64,000 nt of DNA, from positions 1 to 64,000 of the forward strand of contig CAJYLO010000026.1 of the NCBI GenBank assembly GCA_913776245.1. Reading direction: 5' to 3'. Shown one piece after another: positions 17,338 through 26,661 of the stretch (within the stretch, counting starts at the first letter, position 1; each line of letters begins with the position of its first letter). The position numbers were made by a program, and so were the translations under genes. Source of the stretch: an uncultured Chryseobacterium sp. (GTDB lineage Bacteria > Bacteroidota > Bacteroidia > Flavobacteriales > Weeksellaceae). Below the pieces are notes generated by a model that saw only the letters and a list, made by a program, of their open reading frames with translations, made no database searches and was not told the origin of the DNA.

Positions 17338-18468
17338 ATGAGATTTATTGTTGCCAGTGGCGATTTGCAGAAAGGTTTACAGACGGTGAGTGGCGTGATT
17401 TCCGGATCACAATCCAGACCAATTTTGGAAAATTTTCTTTTCGAGCTAGACCAGAATTTATTAACCGTGACAGCTTCCGATGGAGAAACGACTTTGATTA
17501 CTTCGCTTGAAGTGAAGTCTGATGATAAGGGAAAAATAGCAGTTCCGGGAAAGATTTTCCAGGACTTCCTGAAAACTTATGGCGAGCAGCCGCTGACACT
17601 GGTAGTGAAGGATTCTGAGGACGGCAACGGCAGCGTTTTGGAAATCTTGGATGAGAAAGACAACTTTGCTGTCGCACTTGACAATGCGGACGATTATCCG
17701 GAGTTGCCCGAGTTTGATGCATCTCAGAAGGTAACCATTGGCGGTGGCGTGTTGGCAGAAGCTTTGGCTAACACTTTGTTTGCGACTAGTAATGATTCTC
17801 TGCGTCCTGTGATGACGGGTGTTTTGTTTCAGTTTAAGGAAGATGAGACCAATTTTGTATCCACAGATTCTCACAGATTGGTGGTTTATAAAAGAACAGA
17901 TATCGTGCATCCGGAGACTCTGGAGTTCATTATGCCAAAGAAACCATTGTCAATTTTCAAAAATATTCTGAACAATTCCAATGAAGATGTGGTAATTGAA
18001 TTCAGTGATAATATGGCAAAATTCACATTCGGAAATAACATCTGGATTTGTCGTTTGATTGACGGAAAATATCCTAATTACAACGCTGTAATCCCGAAAG
18101 AAAATCCTAATGTATTGACCATCAACAGAGGCCTGCTTTTGAGTTCTATCAGAAGAGCTTCCATTATGTCAAACAAATCTACGAATCAGGTAAGATTTAA
18201 ATTGTCCGGTAACGTTCTTCACCTTCATGCAGAAGATACAGAATATGCTAACAAAGCGGATATGCAGATTCCTTGCGACTACAATGGTGATGATATCAAT
18301 ATCGGTTTCAGTTCAAAATTCCTGACAGAAATGTTATCCGTTTTGGCTTCCGATGATATCACGATGAAGATGTCTCAGCCCAACAGACCGGGAATTGTAG
18401 AACCGGTGGACGGACTAGAGGAGAATGAAAGTATTCTGATGCTGTCAATGCCTGTGATAGGTTTATAA
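17338..18468 (+). CDS. dnaN: DNA polymerase III subunit beta (sliding clamp)
   Basis: This 376-residue protein has the three repeated clamp domains. It shows SGSQSRPILENFLFE in domain 1, LRPVMTGVLFQF and STDSHRLVVYKR in domain 2, and a C-terminal end (NESILMLSMPVIGL) close to the usual hydrophobic cleft-forming terminus MPMRL/MPV. It encircles DNA and tethers polymerase III. It is away from dnaA here, which is common in Bacteroidota. A hairpin lies 20 nt after the stop. Confidence 0.97.
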   Translation: MRFIVASGDLQKGLQTVSGVISGSQSRPILENFLFELDQNLLTVTASDGETTLITSLEVKSDDKGKIAVPGKIFQDFLKTYGEQPLTLVVKDSEDGNGSVLEILDEKDNFAVALDNADDYPELPEFDASQKVTIGGGVLAEALANTLFATSNDSLRPVMTGVLFQFKEDETNFVSTDSHRLVVYKRTDIVHPETLEFIMPKKPLSIFKNILNNSNEDVVIEFSDNMAKFTFGNNIWICRLIDGKYPNYNAVIPKENPNVLTINRGLLLSSIRRASIMSNKSTNQVRFKLSGNVLHLHAEDTEYANKADMQIPCDYNGDDINIGFSSKFLTEMLSVLASDDITMKMSQPNRPGIVEPVDGLEENESILMLSMPVIGL

Positions 18469-18488
18469 TTTTAAAATTAATCATATTT

Positions 18489-18523
18489 AAAATTTGAGAT
18501 TTGAAATTCAGGTCTCAAATTTT
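18489..18523 (+). terminator. Hairpin downstream of dnaN
   Basis: AAAATTTGAGA (18489-18499) pairs perfectly with TCTCAAATTTT (18513-18523) across a 13-nt loop. It is AT-rich and followed by only a short T run, so it may be a weak terminator or an RNA-stability hairpin. Confidence 0.5.
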
Positions 18524-18566
18524 AGTTTAAATTAATAACTATTTTTTAACATAAAAACAACGGAAT

Positions 18567-18809
18567 ATGACAACGTTCACATTTGAAGCGGACAAATCCG
18601 AAGTTGAGAAAATCCGCACAATTTTAAAAGCACTTGGTGTCAAAAAGCTCAAGGTAAAAGAAGATGTTTCTGAATCAGCTGAAAAAATAAAATATTCTCG
18701 CAAAGAATTTGGCGAAATGCTTGATGAATCAAAGAAAAGCAAAAGTGATAAATTGCTGAACTCAAAAGATGATGTCAAAAATCTTTTTGATTCTTTAAGT
18801 TTAAAATAA
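18567..18809 (+). CDS. Small antitoxin-like protein (DUF2683-like), no toxin partner visible
   Basis: This 80-residue charged protein opens with FTFEADKSEVEKIRTILKALGVKKLKVK, a beta strand followed by a helix. The C-terminal half is lysine- and serine-rich and includes KYSRKEFGEMLDESKKSK. The pattern (a sensor of residue-level alpha/beta form, then a helical tail) resembles Bacteroidota antitoxin-like DUF2683 proteins. The assignment is tentative. No toxin frame follows, because a strong terminator lies 2 nt downstream of its stop. Confidence 0.65.
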   Translation: MTTFTFEADKSEVEKIRTILKALGVKKLKVKEDVSESAEKIKYSRKEFGEMLDESKKSKSDKLLNSKDDVKNLFDSLSLK

Positions 18810-18811
18810 AT

Positions 18812-18845
18812 AAAAATGCGATTTGAAGATTCAAGTCGCATTTTT
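18812..18845 (+). terminator. Strong intrinsic terminator
   Basis: A 15-bp stem (18812-18826 with 18831-18845, one G-T pair) with a 4-nt loop AGAT is followed by a T-rich tract. It ends the small gene at 18567-18809. Confidence 0.85.
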
Positions 18846-18870
18846 ATTTTTCGATTCACTTAAAGTTATA

Positions 18871-18894
18871 TTTGTCATTCTGGAGGAATCTAAA
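18871..18894. repeat. Dispersed intergenic repeat, copy 1
   Basis: The segment starts TTTGTCATTC, then TGGAGGAATCTAAA. It closely matches 23551-23574 and the right part of the element at 25155-25250. This is a recurring intergenic word in the window. Confidence 0.6.
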
Positions 18895-18911
18895 TCTAGT
18901 GATTCGTAATT

Positions 18912-19256
18912 TTAAAAAGGATTGAATTCTAAATATAATTTTTCATCCTTGTCCTTAAAGAGAATTGAAAATCTAGGATTTAAATGGTAATTATCATAAA
19001 TGTTTAGTTGTGTATAATCATCATAATAACCCCAATCTTGCTTTTCGAATTTGATTTCTTTAAATCCCTCCTTCATCTCCAAATTTAAAATTTCATTTTT
19101 AAAGACTTGATAGAATTTTGTTTTATTCCAATAATCAACTAAAACGTTTTTTGAAAGTAGAAATGGAATAAAATATTTTGGGTCTTTTTCTATGAAGGAT
19201 TTGATAATTGCATTTTTAATTTCTTTGCTATTATATTCTTGAATTCTTATCACCAT
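18912..19256 (-). CDS. Hypothetical protein, partner of the LRR gene
   Basis: This 114-residue soluble protein has no family I recognise. It is rich in aromatic and charged residues (EKQDWGYYDDYTQLNIYDNYHLNPRFSILFKD). The start ATG overlaps the stop of the LRR gene by 7 nt, so the two genes form an operon. The very AT-rich codon use differs from dnaN and pheT on either side, suggesting acquisition. Such pairs of a small protein and an LRR protein resemble immunity-gene neighbourhoods, but that is only a guess. Confidence 0.65.
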   Translation of the reverse strand: MVIRIQEYNSKEIKNAIIKSFIEKDPKYFIPFLLSKNVLVDYWNKTKFYQVFKNEILNLEMKEGFKEIKFEKQDWGYYDDYTQLNIYDNYHLNPRFSILFKDKDEKLYLEFNPF

Positions 19257-20652
19257 TGAAAATCTAAAATTTTATATCCTAACAACTTTTCATAATTTAA
19301 TATTTCATCAACGTCAATATCATTATTGAATCTTATGTCAAATTTTTTTAAATTTTTAAGCGGTGTTAATGTCGTTAATTTACATTCGTAACAAATTAGT
19401 GTTTCTAGATTATTATTTGCATACAAAGGGAGAATTGATTTGATTTGTGTTTTACCAATATTAAGATAAACTAATTCGTTAAAATTATTAAGTCCTTCCG
19501 TATTTGTAATTTCAGTAGCATATAAGTCAAGCCTTTTTAGTTTTAAAGAGTTTTTAATAAAATTAAAGTTTTTAAATGTGGTAAATGAAATATCTAGTTG
19601 TTCCAATTCATCAAAATTTAACAGTAAATCAAAATCTTTGAAATTAGATTTAGAAATTTTTAAAACTTTCAAATTTTTAAAATTCTCTAAGAATTTGTAG
19701 GAATCAAAAAAACAATTACAAATATCTAAATACTCAACTTTATCCAAAGCAAAATCTGTGTCATTAAAAGTATTTTGGTTTTTAATTATTGCACCAGATA
19801 AATCGATTTTTTTTAAATTTTTGAGATTTTTTAAAAAGGAAATATCATCAATAGTAGAGCAGGATAAATTTATTGTTTCTAAATTTTCTAAATGGTCAAT
19901 AAAACGAGAGTTAACAATATTCTTTCTTGCTATAAGTAAATTTTTAAGGTTACTGAAAAATTTAATATAAGTTATGTCTAATTCTGAATTATAAATTATT
20001 TCGAGTTTTTCAAAATCTAAAATATCAGTTTGGAAAATAGACTTTGTTAATTCTTTAGTTGTTTGATAATTATTAAATATACCTTCCAAAGAACTCATAA
20101 TAAGTTTTTTCCAATTTATGGGTAACTCTTCCCATAGATTACTTAAATAAATATCATCTTCAGAAAAATTAAATTTACTTTCATTTTTATCAAGCCAAAC
20201 CCCATTAAAAATTAATGAATTTATATCTAGATTTTCTTCATCTTCACAATCTCCTAAGAATGAAAGTATTTCTTGAGTATTTAAACTTGCAATGGAATAA
20301 TTTCCAATTACAATTTGATTAATTGCTTGAATGATAAATCTTGAATATTTAGAATTGAAATTCGTTCGTTGATAATAAAATGGTCTATGTTCTGAGTTAT
20401 CAATTACTAATCCACAATAAATTGTAAGTTCGTTCAAATCAAACGCATTTCTATATAGGAGGCTTAACGTTAAGTCATTTGTTATAATAGTTGGTTCAAG
20501 ATGATAGGGAATTGAAAAAGAAATATTGTTGCAAAATGCAGGAGAATTATTTTGGATTAGTTCAACAGCTCCTCATAATCTACATTTCTTAACCAAATTA
20601 TTGATTCGTTAAAATCATTAATAGTTTCTTGAATGTGTATGTAATAAAGCAT
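19250..20652 (-). pseudogene. Leucine-rich-repeat protein gene with a -1 frameshift near its 5' end
   Basis: The main frame (19250 to about 20569) encodes LRRs of about 22 residues, with repeated units like LKNLKKIDLSGAIIK, LEQLDISFTTFKNFNF and LKRLDLYATEITNTEGL. There is no ATG at the 5' end of this frame. The nearest ATG-led frame upstream (20652) encodes MLYYIHIQETINDFNES and ends DYEELLN just where the main frame picks up as AVELIQNNSP. Adding one base at about 20570 (GAGGA-GCT to GAGGAAGCT) joins them into a single protein of about 467 residues reading ...NVDYEEAVELIQNN.... LRR proteins bind other proteins, and the role here is unknown. This is either a real lesion or an assembly error. 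Translation from the TTG at 20437 would give a shortened product. Confidence 0.75.
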
Positions 20653-20886
20653 TTGTGTTATGGTTTTAAATAGTTTTGTAATTTATAAAACATTCTTGAA
20701 ATAATAAAATTAAATCATTTTTCAGTATAGTATTTGTGGAAATTTTAACTTCTCTGTTTCTCAAAAAATCACGATATTTGCAAACTTAGACTTTGTTAAG
20801 TTTTACGCCTTTGTGAACTTAAAAGCAGTTTAAATTTAAAAAATCTTTGTGCACTCTGTGTTCACAAAATTCAAATATAAAAAAGA

Positions 20887-23286
20887 ATGAAAATTTCTAA
20901 TAATTGGCTTAAAGATTATATCAAAACAGACCTTAACTCTGAGAAAATCAGCGCATATTTGACTGATATCGGTTTGGAAGTAGAAGGTGTTGATCAATTC
21001 GAAAGCGTAAAAGGAAGTCTGGAAGGGATCGTTGTAGGTAAAGTTTTGACTTGCGAAAAACACCCGAATGCTGATAAATTAAGCAAGACAACAGTAGATG
21101 TTGGCAACGGAAAAGTCTTGGAAATTGTTTGTGGCGCACCGAATGTAGCTGCAGGACAGACTGTTCCTGTTGCTTTGGTTGGAACAAAAATCTACGCCAA
21201 AGACGGCAGTGCTTTCGAGATCAAAAAAGCTAAAATCCGTGGCGAGGTTTCCGAAGGGATGATCTGTGCAGAGGATGAATTAGGCTTGAGCGATGACCAT
21301 GCCGGAATTATGATTTTGGACGAAACTAAATACGAAGTGGGAAAACCTTTCGCAGATTATTTTGAACTGACAAATGATGAGGTTTATGAAATTGGGTTAA
21401 CACCTAACAGGACTGACGCCATGTCGCACTACGGTGTTGCAAGGGATTTGCAGGCCTTTGTTTCATCCAATAATCTGAAATCAGAATTTACGAAATTAGA
21501 ATCTAAGGTTCTGAATTCCGAAGGTTCTCACGATTTCAAACTTGAAATTGAAGACTCCGAACTGACGCCAAGATACCTGGGCGCAGTGATTGAAAATGTT
21601 GAGGTCAAAGAGTCTCCGGATTGGCTGAAAAGCAGATTGAAAGCCATCGGATTGTCACCAATTAATAATGTCGTAGATATCACCAATTATATTCTCCACG
21701 GCCTCGGGCAGCCGCTTCACGCTTTTGATGCAGACAAAATTGTAGACAAAACGGTGAAAGTGGGAACGGTGGCAGCCGGAACAAAATTCAAAACTTTGGA
21801 TAATGTGGAAAGAACTCTGAATGGTTCCGAAATCATTATCAAAGACGGAAACAATAATCCGCTTTGCATCGCCGGAGTTTTCGGAGGAAGTGAAAGTGGT
21901 GTTTCATCCGAGACCAAAACCATTTTCCTGGAAAGTGCTTACTTTAATCCGGTGGCGATCAGAAAAGCGTCTAAACTTCATGGGCTCAATACCGATGCGT
22001 CTTTCCGTTTTGAAAGAGGTGTAGATCCTAATAATGCCAGAACTGCACTTACCCACGCTGTTTGTCTGATTGAAGAGCTGGCGGGTGGAAAACTGGTAGG
22101 AGAAATTCTGGAACATTATCCCGAAAAAATCAAAGATCATTATGTGGTCTTCCGATATTCTCAGCTGGATCAGATTTTGGGAACTAAAATACACCGGGAA
22201 AAGGTGAAGGAAATTCTAAAATCTCTCGATATCGTGATTCTTAACGAAATTCAGAATGGGTTGGAATTATCGGTTCCTGTTTACAGAGCGGATGTGACAA
22301 GAGAGATTGATGTCATCGAGGAAATCCTGAGAATCTACGGTTACAACAAAATCGATGCGCCTAAGAAAATCTCATTTACACCTGTGAAATTGAGTTTCGA
22401 CGATCAGGATGCACTGGAAAATTCCTGGGCCAGAACACTGCAATCCAACGGTTTTCACGAGGTCATGAACAATTCGCTACGTTCGGTGAAAGATGAAACG
22501 AATGCTGTAAAATTGCTGAATCCTCTGAGTAATGATTTGGCATTTATGAGAAAGTCTTTGTTAGAAGGGCTTTTGGAAAATGCCGTTTATAATATCAACA
22601 GAAAATCTTCGGATATCAAGTTTTTTGAGTTAGGTAAAATTTATCACAAAAAAGAGCGATACAAAGAAAGAAAACAACTGGCGATTTTGACATCGGGAAG
22701 AGAAGTAGCGGAAAACTGGCGGCAGCCTAAAAGTGCAACAGACTTCTATTATCTGAAAGCTTACGTCAAAGTTCTTCTGGAGAAACTGAATCTTGATTTG
22801 CACGAGTCTGCTTTGGAAGACGATCGTTTTTCTGACGCTTTGGAAATCAAATCCGGCGATAAAACGTTGGCAAGATTAGGAAAAGTAGCTCCTCAATTGC
22901 TTAAAGATTTCGACATTAGTCAGGACGTTTTTTATGCAGAAATTGAACTGGAAAACTGTCAGGCATTGAGACCGAAAGGCAATTTGAAATTTGTTGATAT
23001 ACCGAAATTCAATAAAATCAGAAGAGACTTGGCCTTGTTGGTTGAAAAGACGATAACCTACGCAGAACTGTACGAGTTGGCGAAGAAAAACAAATCACCT
23101 TTCCTGAAGAACATTAATCTTTTTGATGTATACGAAGGTAAAAACCTTCCGGAAGGCAAAAAATCTTATGCTATGAGTTTCGAACTTCTCAACGAAGAAA
23201 AAACCTTGGAAGACAAAGATATTACGGAAGTTATGAACGCTCTGATCAAGTCTTTCACCAAAGAATTTAATGCGGAATTGAGGTAA
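20887..23286 (+). CDS. pheT: Phenylalanine--tRNA ligase beta subunit
   Basis: This 799-residue protein shows the PheT domain order. An N-terminal region (ISNNWLKDYIKTDLNSEKIS) is followed by an EMAP/OB tRNA-binding domain (residues about 40-150, KHPNADKLSKTTVDVG). Then come B3/B4 editing domains (SPINNVVDITNYILHGLGQPLHAFD), the B5 DNA-binding-like fold, the catalytic-like core and a C-terminal ferredoxin-fold anticodon-binding domain ending FNAELR. It forms the alpha2beta2 enzyme with PheS, which is not in the window. A terminator follows. Confidence 0.97.
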   Translation: MKISNNWLKDYIKTDLNSEKISAYLTDIGLEVEGVDQFESVKGSLEGIVVGKVLTCEKHPNADKLSKTTVDVGNGKVLEIVCGAPNVAAGQTVPVALVGTKIYAKDGSAFEIKKAKIRGEVSEGMICAEDELGLSDDHAGIMILDETKYEVGKPFADYFELTNDEVYEIGLTPNRTDAMSHYGVARDLQAFVSSNNLKSEFTKLESKVLNSEGSHDFKLEIEDSELTPRYLGAVIENVEVKESPDWLKSRLKAIGLSPINNVVDITNYILHGLGQPLHAFDADKIVDKTVKVGTVAAGTKFKTLDNVERTLNGSEIIIKDGNNNPLCIAGVFGGSESGVSSETKTIFLESAYFNPVAIRKASKLHGLNTDASFRFERGVDPNNARTALTHAVCLIEELAGGKLVGEILEHYPEKIKDHYVVFRYSQLDQILGTKIHREKVKEILKSLDIVILNEIQNGLELSVPVYRADVTREIDVIEEILRIYGYNKIDAPKKISFTPVKLSFDDQDALENSWARTLQSNGFHEVMNNSLRSVKDETNAVKLLNPLSNDLAFMRKSLLEGLLENAVYNINRKSSDIKFFELGKIYHKKERYKERKQLAILTSGREVAENWRQPKSATDFYYLKAYVKVLLEKLNLDLHESALEDDRFSDALEIKSGDKTLARLGKVAPQLLKDFDISQDVFYAEIELENCQALRPKGNLKFVDIPKFNKIRRDLALLVEKTITYAELYELAKKNKSPFLKNINLFDVYEGKNLPEGKKSYAMSFELLNEEKTLEDKDITEVMNALIKSFTKEFNAELR

Positions 23287-23312
23287 TTCATATAAAATTA
23301 AGCAAATAAAAT

Positions 23313-23335
23313 CGGGAAAAGCTCCCGGTTTTTTT
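23313..23335 (+). terminator. Intrinsic terminator after pheT
   Basis: CGGGA pairs with TCCCG across a 5-nt loop and is followed by a run of T. It lies 27 nt after the pheT stop. Confidence 0.8.
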
Positions 23336-23713
23336 GTGTAGTTACATCATATTTTCTAGGAGCTATTTCCTGCTTTCCGTTGCAAACCTAATGAAATGTT
23401 CGACGAAGTCAATCTTTTTTGCTCGACGATTTGTCATTAAGTAGAGCTTTGCAAAAAGCAAAAAAGGATTTCCACTGCAATCGCGGCTTTGGGTTTTGTT
23501 ATCCAAATTGCCATTTGTCAAAATTTACAACCAAGAAAATAACCATCCAATTTGTCATTCCGTAGGAATCTAAACTTAGCTGTCGGTTTTCTTACGGAAT
23601 AGCAACTGTTTTTTTTAAATGACTTTTGTTCTTTTATGACTTTTGTGGTTTTTGAATATCCGTCATAGATAAAAATCATCCCTAATTCAAAATCATTCCA
23701 CACATAGTTTTTG
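23336..23713. other. Intergenic region with dispersed repeat copy 2
   Basis: No supported gene. Positions 23551-23574 read TTTGTCATTC then CGTAGGAATCTAAA, a second copy of the repeat at 18871-18894. The stretch 23395-23470 has scattered short words (TTCGACGAAG, GCTCGACGA) but no stable structure that I can define. Confidence 0.5.
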
Positions 23714-23721
23714 TAACTTTG
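23714..23721 (+). promoter_or_regulatory. Candidate -7 box (TAACTTTG) abutting the hemN start
   Basis: TAACTTTG matches TAnnTTTG and ends only 5 nt before the ATG at 23727, implying a near-leaderless mRNA. Confidence 0.45.
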
Positions 23722-23726
23722 CCCTA

Positions 23727-25085
23727 ATGAATTCTTTAGTTGATAAATACAATATTCCAGGCCCGCGTTACACGTCGTATCCTACTGTTCCTTACTGGAA
23801 CGAAGCTGATTTTACGGCAGACCGATGGAAAAAATCCGTAATAAAATCTTTTTCCGAAAGCAATGCAGAAGAAGGGATTTCCATTTATATTCACCTGCCT
23901 TTTTGCGAAGCGCTTTGCACATTCTGTGCCTGTCATAAAAGGATTACCAAGCAGCATTCTGTAGAAATTCCTTATCTGGAAAGTGTTCTGAAAGAATGGA
24001 AATTGTATCTCGAATTATTCGATCAAAAACCAAAACTAAAAGAACTTCATTTGGGTGGAGGAACGCCAACTTTTTTCTCTCCCGAAAATCTGAAAACCCT
24101 TTTGCAAGGGATTTTTGACACCGTCGAAATTGCTAATGAACAGGAATTCAGCTTTGAAGGTCATCCGAATAATACAACCCGGGAACATCTTCAGACTTTG
24201 TTTGATTTAGGGTTTAACAGAGTGAGTTTTGGTGTTCAGGATTATGATCCGAAAGTTCAGAAAGCCATCAACAGGATTCAGCCTTTCGAGAATGTGAAAA
24301 ACGTGACAGAATGGGCCAGAGAAATTGGCTACAAGGGCATCAGCCACGATTTAGTTTTCGGATTGCCACATCAGACCTGGGAAGCGACAGAATACACCAT
24401 CAGAAAAACATTGGAGCTGAAACCAGACCGATTGGCTTTCTATTCTTATGCTCACGTTCCGTGGGTGAAAGGCGTAGGACAGAGAGGTTTCGACGAGAAT
24501 GATCTGCCAAGTGGCGATGAGAAAAGAAGATTATATGAAGATGGCAAAAAACTGTTGGAAGAATTAGGATATATTGAAATCGGGATGGATCATTTTGCAT
24601 TGGAGCATGATGACCTTTATCAATCCTTGATTCAGAAAAAACTGCATCGTAATTTTATGGGTTATACATCCAGCAAAACACAATTAATGGTTGGCTTGGG
24701 AATGTCCGCTATATCGGATTCCTGGTACGCATTTGCACAAAATGCAAAAACAGTAGAAGAATATCAGAAAATCGTGGAAGAAGGTGAGATTCCGGTTTTC
24801 CGAGGACATATTTTGGATGGTGAAGATTTAACGATCAGAAAACATATTCTGAATCTGATGTGCCAGTTGGAAACAAGTTGGGATTTGCAAACCTCTTTTC
24901 CGGAAATTGAAAATGCGATTGAGAAATTAAAAGAAATGGAAACGGACGGCTTGGTAGAAATCTCTGATAACCAAATAAAAATTACTGAAAAAGGACGAGC
25001 TTTCACCAGAAATGTAGCAATGGTTTTCGACCTCAGAATGATGCGTAACAAACCGGAAACCCGGATTTTTTCGATGACGATTTAA
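23727..25085 (+). CDS. hemN: Oxygen-independent coproporphyrinogen III oxidase (radical SAM)
   Basis: This 452-residue radical SAM enzyme has the HemN cluster motif CEALCTFCAC (C60, C64, C67, with C69), the YTSYPTVPYW N-terminal signature, the GGGTPTFF glycine-rich SAM motif, and SFGVQDYDPKVQKAINRIQPFE. The length and the R/Q-rich N-terminus match true HemN rather than HemW. It converts coproporphyrinogen III to protoporphyrinogen IX without oxygen, in the cytoplasm. Confidence 0.95.
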   Translation: MNSLVDKYNIPGPRYTSYPTVPYWNEADFTADRWKKSVIKSFSESNAEEGISIYIHLPFCEALCTFCACHKRITKQHSVEIPYLESVLKEWKLYLELFDQKPKLKELHLGGGTPTFFSPENLKTLLQGIFDTVEIANEQEFSFEGHPNNTTREHLQTLFDLGFNRVSFGVQDYDPKVQKAINRIQPFENVKNVTEWAREIGYKGISHDLVFGLPHQTWEATEYTIRKTLELKPDRLAFYSYAHVPWVKGVGQRGFDENDLPSGDEKRRLYEDGKKLLEELGYIEIGMDHFALEHDDLYQSLIQKKLHRNFMGYTSSKTQLMVGLGMSAISDSWYAFAQNAKTVEEYQKIVEEGEIPVFRGHILDGEDLTIRKHILNLMCQLETSWDLQTSFPEIENAIEKLKEMETDGLVEISDNQIKITEKGRAFTRNVAMVFDLRMMRNKPETRIFSMTI

Positions 25086-25154
25086 TTAGATATTGAGATA
25101 ATAGAGAAGAGATAAAAGACAGTAATTCTTCGCTTATAATTGGTAAATAACGCA

Positions 25155-25250
25155 ATGTTTGTCATTGGCTTCGCCGAACTGCGTTTCCGGAGGAATCTAA
25201 ATTGTTAGAATTTTTTCAGAAAAGCAGTTCGGCGAAGCCAATGACGAAAT
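25155..25250. repeat. MITE/REP-like element with 22-bp perfect inverted arms
   Basis: Two perfect 22-nt inverted arms (25161-25182 and 25224-25245) enclose a 41-nt spacer. The arms share GTCATTGGCTTCGCCGAAC on the left side. Within the spacer, GGAATCTAAA matches the dispersed repeat words at 18871 and 23551. This looks like a non-autonomous transposable or REP-like element between hemN and the hydrolase gene. It could also fold as an RNA hairpin acting as a terminator for hemN. Confidence 0.75.
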
Positions 25251-25270
25251 TATTTTAAAATCTTCCGGTT

Positions 25271-26098
25271 ATGAATTTAATCAAACAAAAAAATATCATT
25301 CTCAAAAGTTCCAGAGAGTTTTTAGCTGATGCTTTTTTTCCTGCTTCAGATGAGAAATTGCCACTAATCATTTTTGTCCACGGTTACAAAGGTTATAAAG
25401 ACTGGGGCGCTTGGGAACTGATGGGAGAGATGTTCGCAAAAGCAGGCTTTTATTTTGTTAAATTCAATTTCTCACATAACGGAACAACGCTTAATAATCC
25501 TCTTGAGTTTGCGGATTTGGAAGCTTTCGGACAAAATAATTACTCCAAAGAATTGCATGATTTAGAAGTTGTTATCAATTATTTTAGAAATCAAAAAGGC
25601 GTTAATACTGACAATATAGCATTATTAGGACACAGCAGAGGCGGAGCTATCTCTGTCATTGAAGCTGCTGAAAATCACGATATTTCAAAGTTAATAACAT
25701 TGGCCAGCGTTTCATCTCTTAACCGTTTTCCAAAAGATGAAGCTTTTGAAAACTGGAAAAGAAATGGCGTTTATTTCGTGGAAAATGCGCGTACCAAACA
25801 AAAAATGCCGCATTATCTTCAGTTCTATCAAGACTTCGAAAATAATGAACAAAGGTTTGATGTAGAAAAAGCTTGTGAAAAACTAACAATTCCAAGTTTA
25901 TATATTCACGGTACTGCAGACGAATCTGTTCCTTTGAACCATTCCGAAAATCTTCAAAGGTGGACAAAGGATTCTCAACTCAAAATCATAGAAGATGCGA
26001 ACCATACTTTTGGCGCGAGAGAGCCTTGGCAGGACACAGAACTTCCACGCGGGCTGCAGGAAGCTGTCCGCGTTAGCATTGATTTTCTGAAAAAATAA
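25271..26098 (+). CDS. Alpha/beta-hydrolase (serine hydrolase)
   Basis: This 275-residue protein has the nucleophile elbow GHSRGG (LLGHSRGGAISVIEA), an oxyanion region FVHGYKGYKDWGAW, an acid-residue strand YIHGTADESVPLNHS, and a catalytic histidine in EDANHTFGAREPW. It is probably a cytosolic esterase or peptidase of the dienelactone-hydrolase/prolyl-oligopeptidase-like superfamily. Substrate unknown. Confidence 0.88.
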   Translation: MNLIKQKNIILKSSREFLADAFFPASDEKLPLIIFVHGYKGYKDWGAWELMGEMFAKAGFYFVKFNFSHNGTTLNNPLEFADLEAFGQNNYSKELHDLEVVINYFRNQKGVNTDNIALLGHSRGGAISVIEAAENHDISKLITLASVSSLNRFPKDEAFENWKRNGVYFVENARTKQKMPHYLQFYQDFENNEQRFDVEKACEKLTIPSLYIHGTADESVPLNHSENLQRWTKDSQLKIIEDANHTFGAREPWQDTELPRGLQEAVRVSIDFLKK

Positions 26099-26102
26099 CA
26101 GA

Positions 26103-26567
26103 TTAATTTTTCTTGTTTAAGCTGCTGTTTTCGATCCAGCGCTTGTTACTATTGATGTCCTTCAGGTACCAGATATTGTTGGCATTCATTACGTAAAGGT
26201 TATGCGTAATCGGGACAGAGATCTTCTTGCCTTCCAGTTTATCCGCCCGTACGGACACGGCATTGCGTTTTTTCACATAATCGCCGCTGAAAATATTGGA
26301 AAAACTTTTGTTGTCAGCTTTATCATCAATAACCTCGATCAGCATCACACTATTGTCGTTATTGAACTGAAGGATGTGGCGCTCGCTGTGATCATCAAAA
26401 TCCTCCACCAGAACAAATTTTTTGTTGCGAAGATCATAGTCACCAGCTTCTTTGCCTTTTTTGGTTCTGCTCTCCAGCTTGTCCAGAGCTTTGTCCAGAG
26501 CAGTATAGTTTTGCGCGTAAAATGTTAATGAGGAAACAAGGGAGAGAAGAAATAGTACTTTTTTCAT
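26103..26567 (-). CDS. Secreted hypothetical protein
   Basis: The start at MKKVLFLLSLVSSLTFYAQN gives 154 residues with a signal peptide cleaved near YAQ. A longer frame to 26612 is not supported. The mature part (DKALDKLESRTKKGKEAGDYDLRNKKFV) has charged, beta-rich segments and no recognised domain. It is probably periplasmic. It is convergent with the hydrolase gene (4-nt gap). Confidence 0.75.
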   Translation of the reverse strand: MKKVLFLLSLVSSLTFYAQNYTALDKALDKLESRTKKGKEAGDYDLRNKKFVLVEDFDDHSERHILQFNNDNSVMLIEVIDDKADNKSFSNIFSGDYVKKRNAVSVRADKLEGKKISVPITHNLYVMNANNIWYLKDINSNKRWIENSSLNKKN

Positions 26568-26649
26568 GTAATACTGTGTTTGAAACAAATTTAAGCTTTG
26601 AAACCATGCCAAGCAAATCTTTGACCAAAATATTCAAAATGAATTTAAT

Positions 26650-26657
26650 TATCTTTG
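26650..26657 (+). promoter_or_regulatory. Candidate -7 box (TATCTTTG) abutting the queD start
   Basis: TATCTTTG matches TAnnTTTG and ends 4 nt before the ATG at 26662. If this is used, the mRNA is leaderless or nearly so. Confidence 0.45.
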
Positions 26658-26661
26658 CACC

